Assembly (NCBI RefSeq): GCF_004364865.1
Contig: NZ_SOAU01000001.1
Coordinates: forward strand, 3,814,001 to 3,878,000
Direction: 5' to 3'
Source: Ilumatobacter fluminis
Lineage (GTDB): Bacteria; Actinomycetota; Acidimicrobiia; Acidimicrobiales; Ilumatobacteraceae
DNA length: 64,000 nucleotides
The first letter of the stretch is position 1, and each line of letters opens with the position of its first letter. Made by a program: the position numbers and the translations under genes. Below, piece by piece: positions 1 through 9,659 of this stretch. Under the pieces are notes generated by a model. It had not been told where the DNA came from. It made no database searches and was given only the letters and a program-made list of their open reading frames with translations.

Positions 1-3000
1 GTGATGTCGCCGTCGCTCAGCAACTGGACGAGGCGCGCCAGCACCGAGGCGCTGAACACGCGGGTCACGTTGTCCCACGCGTTGTAGAGCGCGTTCAGCT
101 CGGCCAGTGTGACGAGGTTGAGCGCCCGGTACGGGCTCGCCGTCTCGGTGAACAGCCCTTGGAAGAACGAACGCTGCACGCCGTCGATCAACCGGGCGTT
201 CGGGCCCCCTTCGAGGGTCGACAGGTTGTCGTCGAAGTAGGTCGTCATCAGGCGCCGGTTGTGGGTCGCGCCGATCAGCGTCTCGCCGCCCTCGCTGTTG
301 GTGCCCTGGCCGACGTACTTGGTGCGGTGCTTCGGGTTGACGATCGTGAACGACTCGCCGTGTTGCATCCCGACCCGGTCGCGGAGCTGCTGGTAGATCT
401 TGGCGCGCTGCGCCAGCTCCTGGGCCCGCTGAGCCGGGTCGGCGACATCGCCGAGGACGCGTCCGTCGGGCGTCAGGATGGCGAGGAAGTCGATGTCGCC
501 GGTGATGTCCCAGAACGTCGACCCGTCGGGACCGGTCAGCCCCTCGGGATGCTCCATCTTGACCTTCCAGGCGCGGCGCCCGTCGGGATAGTCGATCGGT
601 TCGAGCTTCGCATTCACGTTGGGGGCCTCGGGGATGAACTCCCGGTCGAGACCGTTGAACGCCGGGTCGAAGTCGACCTTGATGCCGTCGTTCTCCCAGA
701 TCGCCCGCTGGTTGTCCTTGCCCGTTCGGACGGCGAAGTCCTCCCACTCCTTCAGTCGGGTCTGCAGACGCTCGGTGAGCGCTGCTCGGAGGTCGCTCTT
801 GCCGGGCCCGTCGGGAACGGCCTGGAACGCCGAGATGCTGTCGAGGTATCTCGCGATCTCCGCATCGCGCAGTGCGCCTTCCGGGTGGTACGGGAGGGGC
901 GGCTCGGCGACGACGACGAGCGCCTCGTCGACGTCGCGGTATCCGAGATACTTCACGTCGAGCTCGTTGACCCCCTTGGTCTTCACGCCCTGCGGCTTCG
1001 GGAGCGCCTTCTTGGCCTTGATCAGCTCGGTCGAGAGCGGCGCCCGTGAGCGGAACACGATCTCGACGCCGTTGTCCTCGGCGATGTCCATCACCGCGTT
1101 CACGTCGTCGCGGCCGACTCCGTACGCGTGCCTGATCTCGGATACATCGGTGACGTCGACGCCTGCGGGCAGCACCCGCGACTCGGGGAGTGCGGCCGCT
1201 CCCTTCGTCCGGATGACCTCGAGCGCGTCGCTGATCGCCTGTCGGTTCCTGGTACGGATGCCCTCCTCGATCGCCCCGCTCAGCAGACCGACGTTGCCGC
1301 CGAGCGCCGACAGGGTCTTCGCGGTGGTGCGAGCGGCGACGAGCGCTTCGATCGCCATGTCGAGGTTCTCGCCGACGACCTCCGCGACCTCGCCGCTGAT
1401 CAGCGTGAGGTTGCCGGTGGCGAACACCGTGTACATCCGATCGATCGACTTGTACACCATGTCGCCGACCAGGATCACCATCTGGTCGACCGTCACGTTC
1501 TGGAGTGCGGCGTGACCGAGCCGCTTCAGCTCGGTCAGTTCGGCGACGATCTCGTCGACGATGATCTGGCGGGCTGCTTCGTCGCCGATCAGGAACTCGT
1601 ACGCCGTCCGGGCCATCCACGCCTTGGCCTGGCCGATGCCCTGCTGACCCTGGAAGCCGAGATAGGCGATCTGCCCCAGACCACGACCGAACGTCTCGAT
1701 CCCGCGACCGAGCTTGCAACCGATGTAGGCGATGTCGCCGATCAGGTCGCCGATCAGGTCCTCGTAGCAGCTGATCCAGTTGGCCGCCTCCACCACAGCA
1801 TCCTCGGCAACCGGCGTGAGCTTGACCGTGAACGTGTCGGATGACCCGCCGGTGTCGACGATCTCGGTGTTCTCAGGGTCCGCCGGCACGTACTCGGTCG
1901 GGTCGTCCTCATCGGGTACGTACGGGAAGACCTGGTACTTGACGGTGAATCCCGACGGTCCGGTCGACTCGAGCGTCTGGACGATCGACTCGAGTTCGAT
2001 CGACGCACCGGGTTCGAGCTCGAACATCGTCATGCCCGTCGGGGTCGACGAGCCCGGCAGCGCGAAGTGTCCGTTTCCGGCGTTGTTGTCGTCTCCGCCG
2101 AAGGCGCCACTGAGCACGTGGGCGACGCCGAACGACACCGTGGTGGGATCCTCCATCGTCTCGTCGGTGACGTTGGTGAAGGTGCCGGTGTAGCGGACGA
2201 CCTGGCCCGACCGCAGCGACTGGGCATCCTGGGTGATCGTCGCCTCGATCAGCTTCTCGGTGAACGACCGGATATCGGCCTCGCCGTATGCCCGTGTCTC
2301 GACGGCGTCGGCCATGCCCGTCACCAGGATGTGCGCGTTGGCGTCGACCGGATCGGTCGCCCGGAAGACCCACGTCAGTTCGTCGGAGTCGGTCTCGGGG
2401 GTCGTGCCGAGGTCAACGAAGCCGCGCTCGGGCTCGGTGCGGAGTTCGAGCGCGACGGCCGGCTCGCCCGGGACGTTCGACGCGAGGTCGAGTTCGTCGT
2501 AGGTGATCCCGGTGATCGGACCGCCCGACACGTTCGTCACCGTGACGGTCACCTCGACGTCGGCGTCGGCGTCGGTGACCTCACCGTCGCCGTCGTTGTC
2601 CTCACCGATCACGAACGTCTCGGGATCGGTGGTGATCTCGACCTGGAGACCCGAGACGGCGGCGCCCATCGTGCCCTCGACCGGCCCGAGTGTGCGGTTG
2701 AACGCGTCGGTGGCGCCCCACGTCGAACGCAACGTGACGTTGCCCGGCGCGATCGCGCGCAGGGTGACGTCGTACGACCGTGTGGCGTTGGCGCCGAGCG
2801 CGAACGCCGACACGACCGGCATGGTGTCGACCAACTCGACCTGCGACGGGAAGTTCACGATGTCGCCCACCGGACCGACCGTCGGCAGGTCGCGGTTCGT
2901 GCCGACCGTCACCCGTGCGGTGAACTCGTCGCCGATCGAGAACCGGTTGCCGGTTCCTTCCGGCCCGAAGTCGGCGCCCGGGTTGTACACGGCCACGGTC

Positions 3001-3980
3001 AACTCGGGGACGGTGATCTCGACGGTGTCGGTCACCGAGCGGTCCGGGTGCTCGGTGTTGTGCATCGTCAGTGTCACCGTGTAGGTGTAGGCCTCCTCGT
3101 AGAGGTGGGAGGGGTTGCGCAGCGTCGACGTCTCGCCGTCGCCGAAGTCCCACTCCCAGGTGGTCTGACCGTCGTCCCACTCCTGCGATCGGTTGGTGAA
3201 CGAGACGTAGCCCGGCGTCGACGTCTCGGTCGCGTCGAATGCAGCGTGGGGCGCGAGGGTGCCCTGCACCGGCAGCCAGACCGACTCGGCGACGGTGCGG
3301 TACGTGTTGGCCGGGACGCCGTCGATGTTGTAGTTCCATGTGCAGCGGCGGGGTGTGTAGACGCACTCGCGGGCCGACGTGGTGACCAGCACGAAGGTCG
3401 GCCCGAGCAGGTTGTCGATCGGTCTGGCGTCCGGCACCTCGTACACACAGTCCGCAACCTGCGGTGCACGCGAGATCCAGTACGTCTCCAGGGACGGGCC
3501 TCCACGGGACCAGACATCGCCCAGACCGCCCGAGCAGTTCCCGGTCCGAGTCGGGAGCACCGACCCCTCGGAGCTGAGCGGCTCGCACGGCCTGACGTCG
3601 GTCGGGTCGTTGTTCGCGAGGTAGACGCACCGACCGACCGACGGCGTGTAGATGTTGATGTGGCACCCGTACTGGTTGGTGTCGAAGCATGGCGGAACAC
3701 CCGCCGGGGCGGTCGTCGTCGTGAACGACTGACCCGCCGCGTATTTCCCACTGACCTTGGCACTGAGCGGCGCGTCCACGCACCCGAGGCCTTCGACGTC
3801 GTCGACGATCACGCACTGGGGCGGAGGCCCGGTCGGGGCGTAACGCGCGGCTTCCACCGGCGCCGGAGCCCAGAGCGCGACGGCGCTCACGGCGACGGCC
3901 ACGACTGCCGTGATCACCGACCACGCCACCGCTCCCCGCGTCGCGTCGCCGTCTCCTGCCTTCCCACCGTGATCGTTCAC
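1..3980 (-). CDS. Giant exported PKD-domain protein with cyclase-like C-terminal region (3' end outside window)
   Basis: The gene reads leftwards from a GTG at 3980 through at least 1,326 codons and runs off the left edge, so the C-terminus is missing. Residues about 17-45 form a hydrophobic export segment. Around residue 277 lies the PKD hallmark WDFGDG, inside a beta-rich region of adhesin-like repeats that extends to about residue 650. A mostly helical stretch follows. Between about residues 980 and 1210 the order FRSRAPLSTELI, GVKTKG, ITGDIDFLAI and HGES..NP recalls the catalytic blocks of anthrax oedema factor and ExoY (Lys pair, D-x-D, His). Export and PKD are well supported; cyclase activity is inference. 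A TACCGT hexamer 8 nt upstream supports the GTG start. The gene is divergent from valS. Confidence 0.8.
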   Translation of the reverse strand, partial: MNDHGGKAGDGDATRGAVAWSVITAVVAVAVSAVALWAPAPVEAARYAPTGPPPQCVIVDDVEGLGCVDAPLSAKVSGKYAAGQSFTTTTAPAGVPPCFDTNQYGCHINIYTPSVGRCVYLANNDPTDVRPCEPLSSEGSVLPTRTGNCSGGLGDVWSRGGPSLETYWISRAPQVADCVYEVPDARPIDNLLGPTFVLVTTSARECVYTPRRCTWNYNIDGVPANTYRTVAESVWLPVQGTLAPHAAFDATETSTPGYVSFTNRSQEWDDGQTTWEWDFGDGETSTLRNPSHLYEEAYTYTVTLTMHNTEHPDRSVTDTVEITVPELTVAVYNPGADFGPEGTGNRFSIGDEFTARVTVGTNRDLPTVGPVGDIVNFPSQVELVDTMPVVSAFALGANATRSYDVTLRAIAPGNVTLRSTWGATDAFNRTLGPVEGTMGAAVSGLQVEITTDPETFVIGEDNDGDGEVTDADADVEVTVTVTNVSGGPITGITYDELDLASNVPGEPAVALELRTEPERGFVDLGTTPETDSDELTWVFRATDPVDANAHILVTGMADAVETRAYGEADIRSFTEKLIEATITQDAQSLRSGQVVRYTGTFTNVTDETMEDPTTVSFGVAHVLSGAFGGDDNNAGNGHFALPGSSTPTGMTMFELEPGASIELESIVQTLESTGPSGFTVKYQVFPYVPDEDDPTEYVPADPENTEIVDTGGSSDTFTVKLTPVAEDAVVEAANWISCYEDLIGDLIGDIAYIGCKLGRGIETFGRGLGQIAYLGFQGQQGIGQAKAWMARTAYEFLIGDEAARQIIVDEIVAELTELKRLGHAALQNVTVDQMVILVGDMVYKSIDRMYTVFATGNLTLISGEVAEVVGENLDMAIEALVAARTTAKTLSALGGNVGLLSGAIEEGIRTRNRQAISDALEVIRTKGAAALPESRVLPAGVDVTDVSEIRHAYGVGRDDVNAVMDIAEDNGVEIVFRSRAPLSTELIKAKKALPKPQGVKTKGVNELDVKYLGYRDVDEALVVVAEPPLPYHPEGALRDAEIARYLDSISAFQAVPDGPGKSDLRAALTERLQTRLKEWEDFAVRTGKDNQRAIWENDGIKVDFDPAFNGLDREFIPEAPNVNAKLEPIDYPDGRRAWKVKMEHPEGLTGPDGSTFWDITGDIDFLAILTPDGRVLGDVADPAQRAQELAQRAKIYQQLRDRVGMQHGESFTIVNPKHRTKYVGQGTNSEGGETLIGATHNRRLMTTYFDDNLSTLEGGPNARLIDGVQRSFFQGLFTETASPYRALNLVTLAELNALYNAWDNVTRVFSASVLARLVQLLSDGDI

Positions 3981-3988
3981 GGAAGCGC

Positions 3989-3994
3989 ACGGTA
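3989..3994 (-). promoter_or_regulatory. -10 hexamer of the PKD-protein gene
   Basis: TACCGT on the minus strand, 8 nt before the GTG at 3980. Confidence 0.45.
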
Positions 3995-4102
3995 CGGACC
4001 CGCGGTAACAGCGTGGTAACAGCGTGATCGTTGCCCTCGCCACACCCGGTCGATCCTGTGGGTTCGCCGGGAGGGACGGCAGATACCCTGGGGCGTCGTT
4101 CT

Positions 4103-7100
4103 ATGAGTGAGTCACTTCCCGAGCTGCCGAAGGCCTACGTTCCTGCCGACGCCGAACCCGCCGTCAAGCAGAAGTGGGCCGAGTCCGACGTCTTCCACGC
4201 CGAACCGGTCGCCGACGACGTACCCACCTACTCGATCGTCATCCCGCCGCCGAACGTGACGGCGGCGCTGCATCTCGGGCATGCGCTCAACAACACGCTC
4301 CAGGACGTCCTGATCCGCTACCACCGGATGCGCGGCTTCGAGACGCTCTGGATGCCGGGCACCGACCATGCCGGCATCGCGACCCAGACCGTCGTCGAGA
4401 AGCGACTCCTCGCCGAGGGCGTGAAGCGTCTCGACATGGGCCGGCACGCGTTCGTGGCGCGCACCCAGGAATGGAAGGACGAGTACGAGCGCGTCATCCT
4501 CGACCAGCTCGCCGAGATGGGCGCCTCGACCGACACCGAACGCACCCGCTTCACCATGGACGAGATGTGCGCCACGGCGGTGCAGCACGCGTTCTACGAG
4601 CTGTTCGGCGACGGCCTCATCTACCGCGGCAAGCGGTTGGTGAACTGGGACCCGGTCACGCGTACCGCCCTGTCCGACGACGAGGTCGAAGCCGAAGACG
4701 TCGACGGACACATGTGGTACCTCCGCTACCCGCTCGCCGACGGCTCGGGCCATGTCACCGTTGCCACGACGCGGCCCGAGACGATGCTCGGCGACACCGC
4801 CGTCGCCGTGAACCCGCGCGACCCGCGCGCCGACGAGTTGGTGGGCAAGACCCTGATCCTGCCGATCGTCGGCCGCGAGATCCCGATCGTCGCCGACGAC
4901 TACGTCGTCATGGCCGACCCCGACTCGAGCGACTCGAAGGCCCAGTACGCCTCCGGTTTCTTGAAGGTGACGCCGGCCCACGACCCGAACGACTGGGAGA
5001 TCGGCCTGCGCCACGACCTGCCGGTCATCAACGTGATGGGTCCCGACGCGTCGATCTCCGACCAATACGGGTGGGACGACGTCTCCGACGAGGCGCGCCC
5101 GTTCCTCGGCCTGTCGCGCGAGGACGCTCGCGAGGCGATCGTCACCTGGTTCCGCGCCCACGACCTGCTCGCGGAGGTCCGCGAGTACTCGCACTCGGTC
5201 GGCCACTCGTACCGCAGCCACGTGCCGATCGAACCGTGGCTCTCCGATCAGTGGTACGTCGCCGTCACCGACGACCGCCTCCGTGGCTCGGCCATCCGGG
5301 CACAGGTCGCCGATCAGGTGCCCACGATGCCCGACGGCGTCGCCGAACGAACCGACGGCCAGGGCGACGGCGAGCTGCGCTTCTACCCCGACCGCTACGC
5401 GAAGTCGTACCTCCAGTGGCACGAGAACATCCGCGACTGGTGCATCAGCCGCCAGCTGTGGTGGGGTCACCAGATCCCGGTGTGGCTCAAGACCGAGTCG
5501 CTCGACACGGCGCCCGACCACGTCCGCGAGGCCGTCGACGGCCGTGACGTCGACGAGGCCGTCCTGATCGACAGCAACTGGACCAAGGCGGGGGCGCGCC
5601 ACCTCGTCCGCAAGGTCACCGACACCGACGTCGAGGAGGCGGTCTGCGTGCCGCCCGCCGCGACCCTGCGCCGTCTCGACCGCGAGGATCACCTGGTGTC
5701 GGCGACCGAACTCGTCGCCGACCTCGAACGTGCCGGGTACGAACGCGACCCCGACGTGCTCGACACGTGGTTCTCGTCCGGCCTGTGGCCGCTGTCGACG
5801 ATGGGCTGGCCGTGGCCCGAGGACTACCCGGAGACGATCGGCCTGCTCGATTCGTTCAACCCGACCTCGGTGCTGTCGACCGCTCGCGAGATCATCACCC
5901 TCTGGGTCAGCCGGATGGTCATGTTCAACCGCTACTTCCTCGACGGCCGGCTGCCGTTCGACGACGTCTTCATCCACGCCATGGTCCAGGACGGTCACGG
6001 CCAGAAGATGTCGAAGAGCCTCGGCAACGGCGTCGACCCTCGCGACATCATCCACAGTCACGGCGCCGACGCGATGCGCTTCGCACTCGTCCAGATGACG
6101 ACCGACACCCAAGACGTCCGGATGCCCGTCGACATGATCGACCCCTACTCCGGCCAGACGTTCGAGCCCGAGTACATCACCACGTCGGCGGGCCACCGTG
6201 TCGCCGCACCGACACAGACGTCGCCGAGCGACCCGGCCAAGCAGATGGTGTCCGCGTACGGCGTCGCCGCCGGCCTGGTGGCTCCGACCGACGAGATGCC
6301 GCTCGCCCGCAACACGTCGTCGAAGTTCGACCTCGGCCGCAACTTTGCGAACAAGCTCTGGAACGCCACCCGATTCGCGCTCAAGCGGATCGATCCGTCG
6401 ACCGCACTCGACGCCCCGGTCGACATCACGACGCGACCGTTCGCCGACCGTTGGATCATCGCCCGCCTCGCCCAGACGGTGGCGCGTCTCGACCGTTCGG
6501 TCGATCAGTACCAGTTCAACGCGTTCGCCGACACCCTGTACGGCTTCGTGTGGAACGACGTGTGCGACCGCTACCTCGAGATGGTCAAACCCACGATCGA
6601 CGACGACGCCGAGCAGCAAGCGGTGCTCGGCAACGTGCTCGACGCCGTTCTGCGACTCATGCACCCGGTGATGCCGTTCGTCACCGAGGCCCTCTGGCCC
6701 AACGTGTCGGCCGCCCGGATCGGCGACATCACCGGGCTCGATCTGCCATCGTCCGATCTGCTCGCCGCTGCGGCGTGGCCGGTCGCCGCCGACACGCTGA
6801 TCGACGACGAACTCGTCAGCCGATTCGGCCGGGCCGACGACCTCATCGGTCGTATCCGGGCGATCCGGGGCAGTCAGAACGTCGCGCCCAAGAAGCAGAT
6901 CGACATCCATGCGCCCGCCGTGGTGCGAGAGCTGATCGCATCGGTCGACGGAGTCGTCGAGGTCCTCGCCGGGATCGCGACGGTGCACGACGGCGAGGGC
7001 GAGCGCCCGAAGGTCGTCAGCCCGATCGCGTTCGAGGGGTGCGAGGTGCTCCTGTCCGGGCTGGTCGACGACGTCGACCTCGATGCCGAACGGGCCCGCC

Positions 7101-7276
7101 TCCAGAAGGTGATCGACGGCAAGACCAAGCAGATCGCCGGGTTCAACGGCCGACTCTCCAACGAGGGCTTTCTCGCCAACGCGAAGCCCGAGGTCGTCGC
7201 CGATACGAGGGCCCTGTTGGCGGCCGCCGAGGCCGACCTGGCCGCTGCGGAGACGGCGCTCGCCAACCTCGGCTGA
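4103..7276 (+). CDS. valS: Valyl-tRNA synthetase
   Basis: Cytoplasmic class I synthetase that charges tRNA-Val. The HIGH-type motif is HLGH at residues 57-60 and the second signature is KMSKS at about 635-639. The CP1 editing domain carries TTRPETMLGDTAVAVNP, and the C-terminus has the coiled-coil arm typical of ValRS. At 1,057 aa it is slightly long; extra residues lie between the KMSKS loop and the anticodon-binding domain. An in-frame TTG at 4031 would add 24 non-conserved residues, so the ATG at 4103, which begins MSESLPELPKAY, is preferred. A TACCCT hexamer 13 nt upstream could be its -10. Confidence 0.97.
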   Translation: MSESLPELPKAYVPADAEPAVKQKWAESDVFHAEPVADDVPTYSIVIPPPNVTAALHLGHALNNTLQDVLIRYHRMRGFETLWMPGTDHAGIATQTVVEKRLLAEGVKRLDMGRHAFVARTQEWKDEYERVILDQLAEMGASTDTERTRFTMDEMCATAVQHAFYELFGDGLIYRGKRLVNWDPVTRTALSDDEVEAEDVDGHMWYLRYPLADGSGHVTVATTRPETMLGDTAVAVNPRDPRADELVGKTLILPIVGREIPIVADDYVVMADPDSSDSKAQYASGFLKVTPAHDPNDWEIGLRHDLPVINVMGPDASISDQYGWDDVSDEARPFLGLSREDAREAIVTWFRAHDLLAEVREYSHSVGHSYRSHVPIEPWLSDQWYVAVTDDRLRGSAIRAQVADQVPTMPDGVAERTDGQGDGELRFYPDRYAKSYLQWHENIRDWCISRQLWWGHQIPVWLKTESLDTAPDHVREAVDGRDVDEAVLIDSNWTKAGARHLVRKVTDTDVEEAVCVPPAATLRRLDREDHLVSATELVADLERAGYERDPDVLDTWFSSGLWPLSTMGWPWPEDYPETIGLLDSFNPTSVLSTAREIITLWVSRMVMFNRYFLDGRLPFDDVFIHAMVQDGHGQKMSKSLGNGVDPRDIIHSHGADAMRFALVQMTTDTQDVRMPVDMIDPYSGQTFEPEYITTSAGHRVAAPTQTSPSDPAKQMVSAYGVAAGLVAPTDEMPLARNTSSKFDLGRNFANKLWNATRFALKRIDPSTALDAPVDITTRPFADRWIIARLAQTVARLDRSVDQYQFNAFADTLYGFVWNDVCDRYLEMVKPTIDDDAEQQAVLGNVLDAVLRLMHPVMPFVTEALWPNVSAARIGDITGLDLPSSDLLAAAAWPVAADTLIDDELVSRFGRADDLIGRIRAIRGSQNVAPKKQIDIHAPAVVRELIASVDGVVEVLAGIATVHDGEGERPKVVSPIAFEGCEVLLSGLVDDVDLDAERARLQKVIDGKTKQIAGFNGRLSNEGFLANAKPEVVADTRALLAAAEADLAAAETALANLG

Positions 7277-7345
7277 CCGAACCGGTTACTGCGAGCACGC
7301 CAGAAAATCCTGCGGTCGCGCTGTCACCGGGCGTGAAGGTGGGTG

Positions 7346-7351
7346 TAGCGT
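7346..7351 (+). promoter_or_regulatory. -10 hexamer of the L,D-transpeptidase gene
   Basis: TAGCGT, 8 nt before the ATG at 7360. Confidence 0.45.
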
Positions 7352-7359
7352 GTCCCGCC

Positions 7360-8298
7360 ATGCGGTCGTTGTTGGGACGCACCGCCGCAATTTCGGTGGC
7401 GGCATTGACGGTTTTCGTCGGGGTGACAGCTGCAGGCGCGAGCGCCGACAGCACCCCCGATCCCGAGTGCGCGCCCGTCGAGTCGTCGACGACGGCTCCC
7501 GAGACATCGGTGACGACGGCACCGGAAACGTCGGCTCCCGAGGCGACGGTCGCCGACGAGTCGACCACGACGACCACCGACGCTGATGACTGTGCCCCGA
7601 CGTCAGTGGTCGAGTCGACGGCGCCGACGACCTCGTCGCCGGCCGCGACCTCGACGAGCACCAGCACCACGAGCACGACCAGCACCACGAGCACCACCAC
7701 GACCGAGGCTCCCGGTCTGGGCGAGACCGAACCGGCCCCGTCGACGCAGCCGCCGGCGCTCGTCGCCGACATGCCGAACCCGATCGGCGCTGCGCCCCAG
7801 CGTGGCACCGACCGCCAGGTCGCCGAGACGCTGCCCCCGCCGATCACGACCACGACCACCACACTGCCGCCCGAGTGGTCACTGCCGAAGAACTCGGGCG
7901 AGGGACGTCGCGTCGTCTACCGCAAGTCGTGGCCGATGCGGGTCTGGACGGTCGAGTCGACCGGAGCGGTGTCGAAGACGCACCTCGTCTCCGGTCGCGC
8001 GACCTGGAATCAGCCGCTCCCCGGCACCTACAGCGTGTTCTCCCGTTCGGGATACACCTGCAACATCAAGAACCCCAACCTGTGCTGGCGGTACATGGTG
8101 CGGTTCACCAAGGGGCCGGGCGGCGACAACATCGGCTTCCACGAGATCCCGACCGATCTCCGCACCGGCTACAAGGTGCAGTCGGAGAGCCAACTCGGCC
8201 TCGCCCTCTCCGGTGGGTGCGTCCGACAGCGCACCTCCGACGCCCTGTACATGTGGAACTGGGCCCCGGTCGGCACCAAGGTCGTCGTCCTCCCCTGA
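7360..8298 (+). CDS. Exported YkuD-type L,D-transpeptidase
   Basis: 312 aa. An N-terminal signal peptide (hydrophobic to about residue 26, with an AxA-type site near GASADS) is followed by about 130 residues of Thr/Ser/Pro-rich linker that would span the wall. The C-terminal 130 residues are a YkuD domain, with GFHEIP supplying the first His and SGGCVR the nucleophile, Cys287. These enzymes form 3-3 peptidoglycan crosslinks or attach proteins to the wall. The usual S-H-G-C motif is S-G-G-C here. The gene lies directly upstream of a second envelope gene (LCP family). Confidence 0.85.
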   Translation: MRSLLGRTAAISVAALTVFVGVTAAGASADSTPDPECAPVESSTTAPETSVTTAPETSAPEATVADESTTTTTDADDCAPTSVVESTAPTTSSPAATSTSTSTTSTTSTTSTTTTEAPGLGETEPAPSTQPPALVADMPNPIGAAPQRGTDRQVAETLPPPITTTTTTLPPEWSLPKNSGEGRRVVYRKSWPMRVWTVESTGAVSKTHLVSGRATWNQPLPGTYSVFSRSGYTCNIKNPNLCWRYMVRFTKGPGGDNIGFHEIPTDLRTGYKVQSESQLGLALSGGCVRQRTSDALYMWNWAPVGTKVVVLP

Positions 8299-8337
8299 TC
8301 GCCGCACGCGCGCGATCCGTCGAACATTCCCGAGCGG

Positions 8338-8343
8338 TACGCT
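8338..8343 (+). promoter_or_regulatory. -10 hexamer of the LCP gene
   Basis: TACGCT, 9 nt before the ATG at 8353. Confidence 0.4.
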
Positions 8344-8352
8344 GACCGCTTC

Positions 8353-9657
8353 ATGTCCGACCAGCCCCGCCGCACCTGGCCCCAACGCCTGACGTTCGCG
8401 TTCGTCCTGGTCGTCGCGTTCGCCTGCTTCGCCACGGCCGGCGCACTGGCAGCAGGCCAGTGGGTGCTGTCCCAGCGCAATCTCGTCGTGCTCGACGAGT
8501 CGTCCGAAGTGTTCGTGCCGTCTGCGTCGGAGACCCCGGTCGTGATGCCGGGCGACACGACCACCACCCTCGCTCCCGGCGAGACCACCACCACGACCAC
8601 CATCCCGCTCGTCGAGCCGGACGCCGCCAACTTCTTGGTGACCGGCGCCGACAACGGTGCGTGCGACGACCAGACCGATGCCACGATCGGCGACCGCTCC
8701 GACATCGGCGAGCGCAGCGACACGATCATGATCTGGCGTGTCAATCCGGTCGCCAACCAGCTCGCCGTCCTGTCGTTCCCCCGCGACCTGCTCGTCGATC
8801 TCCCGAGCGGTCGCAAGGGCCGGATCAACGAGGCCTACCGTCGCAACGATCCGTCGCTGCTGATCGACACGATCCAGCGCAACTTCGGTGTCCCGGTCGA
8901 CCACTACGTCCAGATCGACTTCTGTGCGTTCAAGCGCCTCGTCGATGCCGTCGGCGGTGTCGAGATCCCGTTCGATGCGCCTGCGTACGACCGCAAGAGC
9001 GGTTTCGTCGTCGACACGACCGGCTGCGTCAACCTCGAGGGCGACATGGCGCTCGCCTACGCCCGTTCCCGGTACTACTACTACGAGGACCCGGTCGGCT
9101 CGGGCGAGTTCAAACAGGACCCGACGTCCGATTTCGGCCGCATCGCCCGACAGCAGGACTTCCTCCGCCGCGTGATCGCGAAGGTCGTGAACGAGGGTCT
9201 CTACTCGCCCGACGTCGCGACGGCGATCATCAACGCCAACGCGGAGTACATCGTCACCGACGCCGAGCTGACACCCCGCCGCATGCTCGAGTTCGCCGCC
9301 ACCCTGCGCAGCCTCGACCCGACGACGGTCACCACGTACCGCATCGAGTCGACCAGCGAGACGTACTCGGGCCAGAGCGTCGAACGCCCCCGGATCGGCG
9401 GCGACAACATGCAGGCGATCCTCGCCGTCTTCCGCGGTGAGGCGCTCCTCGCCTCCGCGCCGGATCAGACCGGCGACGACGACGCCACGACGACCACGAC
9501 GACCGCAACCACCACGACCTCGATCGCCGACGACGACGAGACCGGCGACGCGGACGAGACCGGCGACGACGAGGCGACGGCGACCACGGTGCCGACGGTC
9601 GAGACCGAAGAGAACGTCGCCGGTGTGGTGCCGCCCCGCGACGTGATCTGCAACTGA
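8353..9657 (+). CDS. LytR-CpsA-Psr (LCP) family cell-wall polymer ligase
   Basis: 434 aa, with one N-terminal membrane anchor (about residues 15-38), a Thr-rich linker, then the LCP domain. Family marks are SDTIMIWRVNP, LSFPRDLLVDLP (the Arg/Asp that bind the polyprenyl pyrophosphate), GRINEAYRR and LAYARSRYYYYEDP. LCP enzymes transfer wall glycopolymers such as arabinogalactan or teichoic-type chains from lipid carriers to peptidoglycan on the outer face of the membrane. The last 60 residues are a low-complexity Asp/Thr tail. The adjacent L,D-transpeptidase suggests a shared envelope role. Confidence 0.9.
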   Translation: MSDQPRRTWPQRLTFAFVLVVAFACFATAGALAAGQWVLSQRNLVVLDESSEVFVPSASETPVVMPGDTTTTLAPGETTTTTTIPLVEPDAANFLVTGADNGACDDQTDATIGDRSDIGERSDTIMIWRVNPVANQLAVLSFPRDLLVDLPSGRKGRINEAYRRNDPSLLIDTIQRNFGVPVDHYVQIDFCAFKRLVDAVGGVEIPFDAPAYDRKSGFVVDTTGCVNLEGDMALAYARSRYYYYEDPVGSGEFKQDPTSDFGRIARQQDFLRRVIAKVVNEGLYSPDVATAIINANAEYIVTDAELTPRRMLEFAATLRSLDPTTVTTYRIESTSETYSGQSVERPRIGGDNMQAILAVFRGEALLASAPDQTGDDDATTTTTTATTTTSIADDDETGDADETGDDEATATTVPTVETEENVAGVVPPRDVICN

Positions 9658-9659
9658 CC

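Noticed and set aside
2067-4019. Plus-strand 650-codon open frame opposite the PKD gene
   Set aside because: Its composition is that of an antisense shadow (Arg/Asp/Val-rich, no motifs), while the minus strand gives a signal peptide, a PKD motif and one continuous frame.
4084-4089. TACCCT as a leaderless promoter for valS
   Set aside because: It lies 13 nt before the ATG, too far for the leaderless pattern; it may still be an ordinary -10 with a very short leader.
4112-6988. 958-codon minus-strand open frame opposite valS
   Set aside because: valS has all synthetase signatures; the antisense frame has no recognisable domain and exists because of high-GC codon bias.
5767-7359. Long upstream extension of the L,D-transpeptidase frame across valS
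   Set aside because: It overlaps valS in another frame with Arg-rich shadow sequence; the signal peptide starts at 7360.
7620-7720. Repeated ACC/ACG tracts resembling a short direct-repeat array
   Set aside because: They are degenerate Thr/Ser codons of a wall-spanning linker, not spaced repeats; no CRISPR features.
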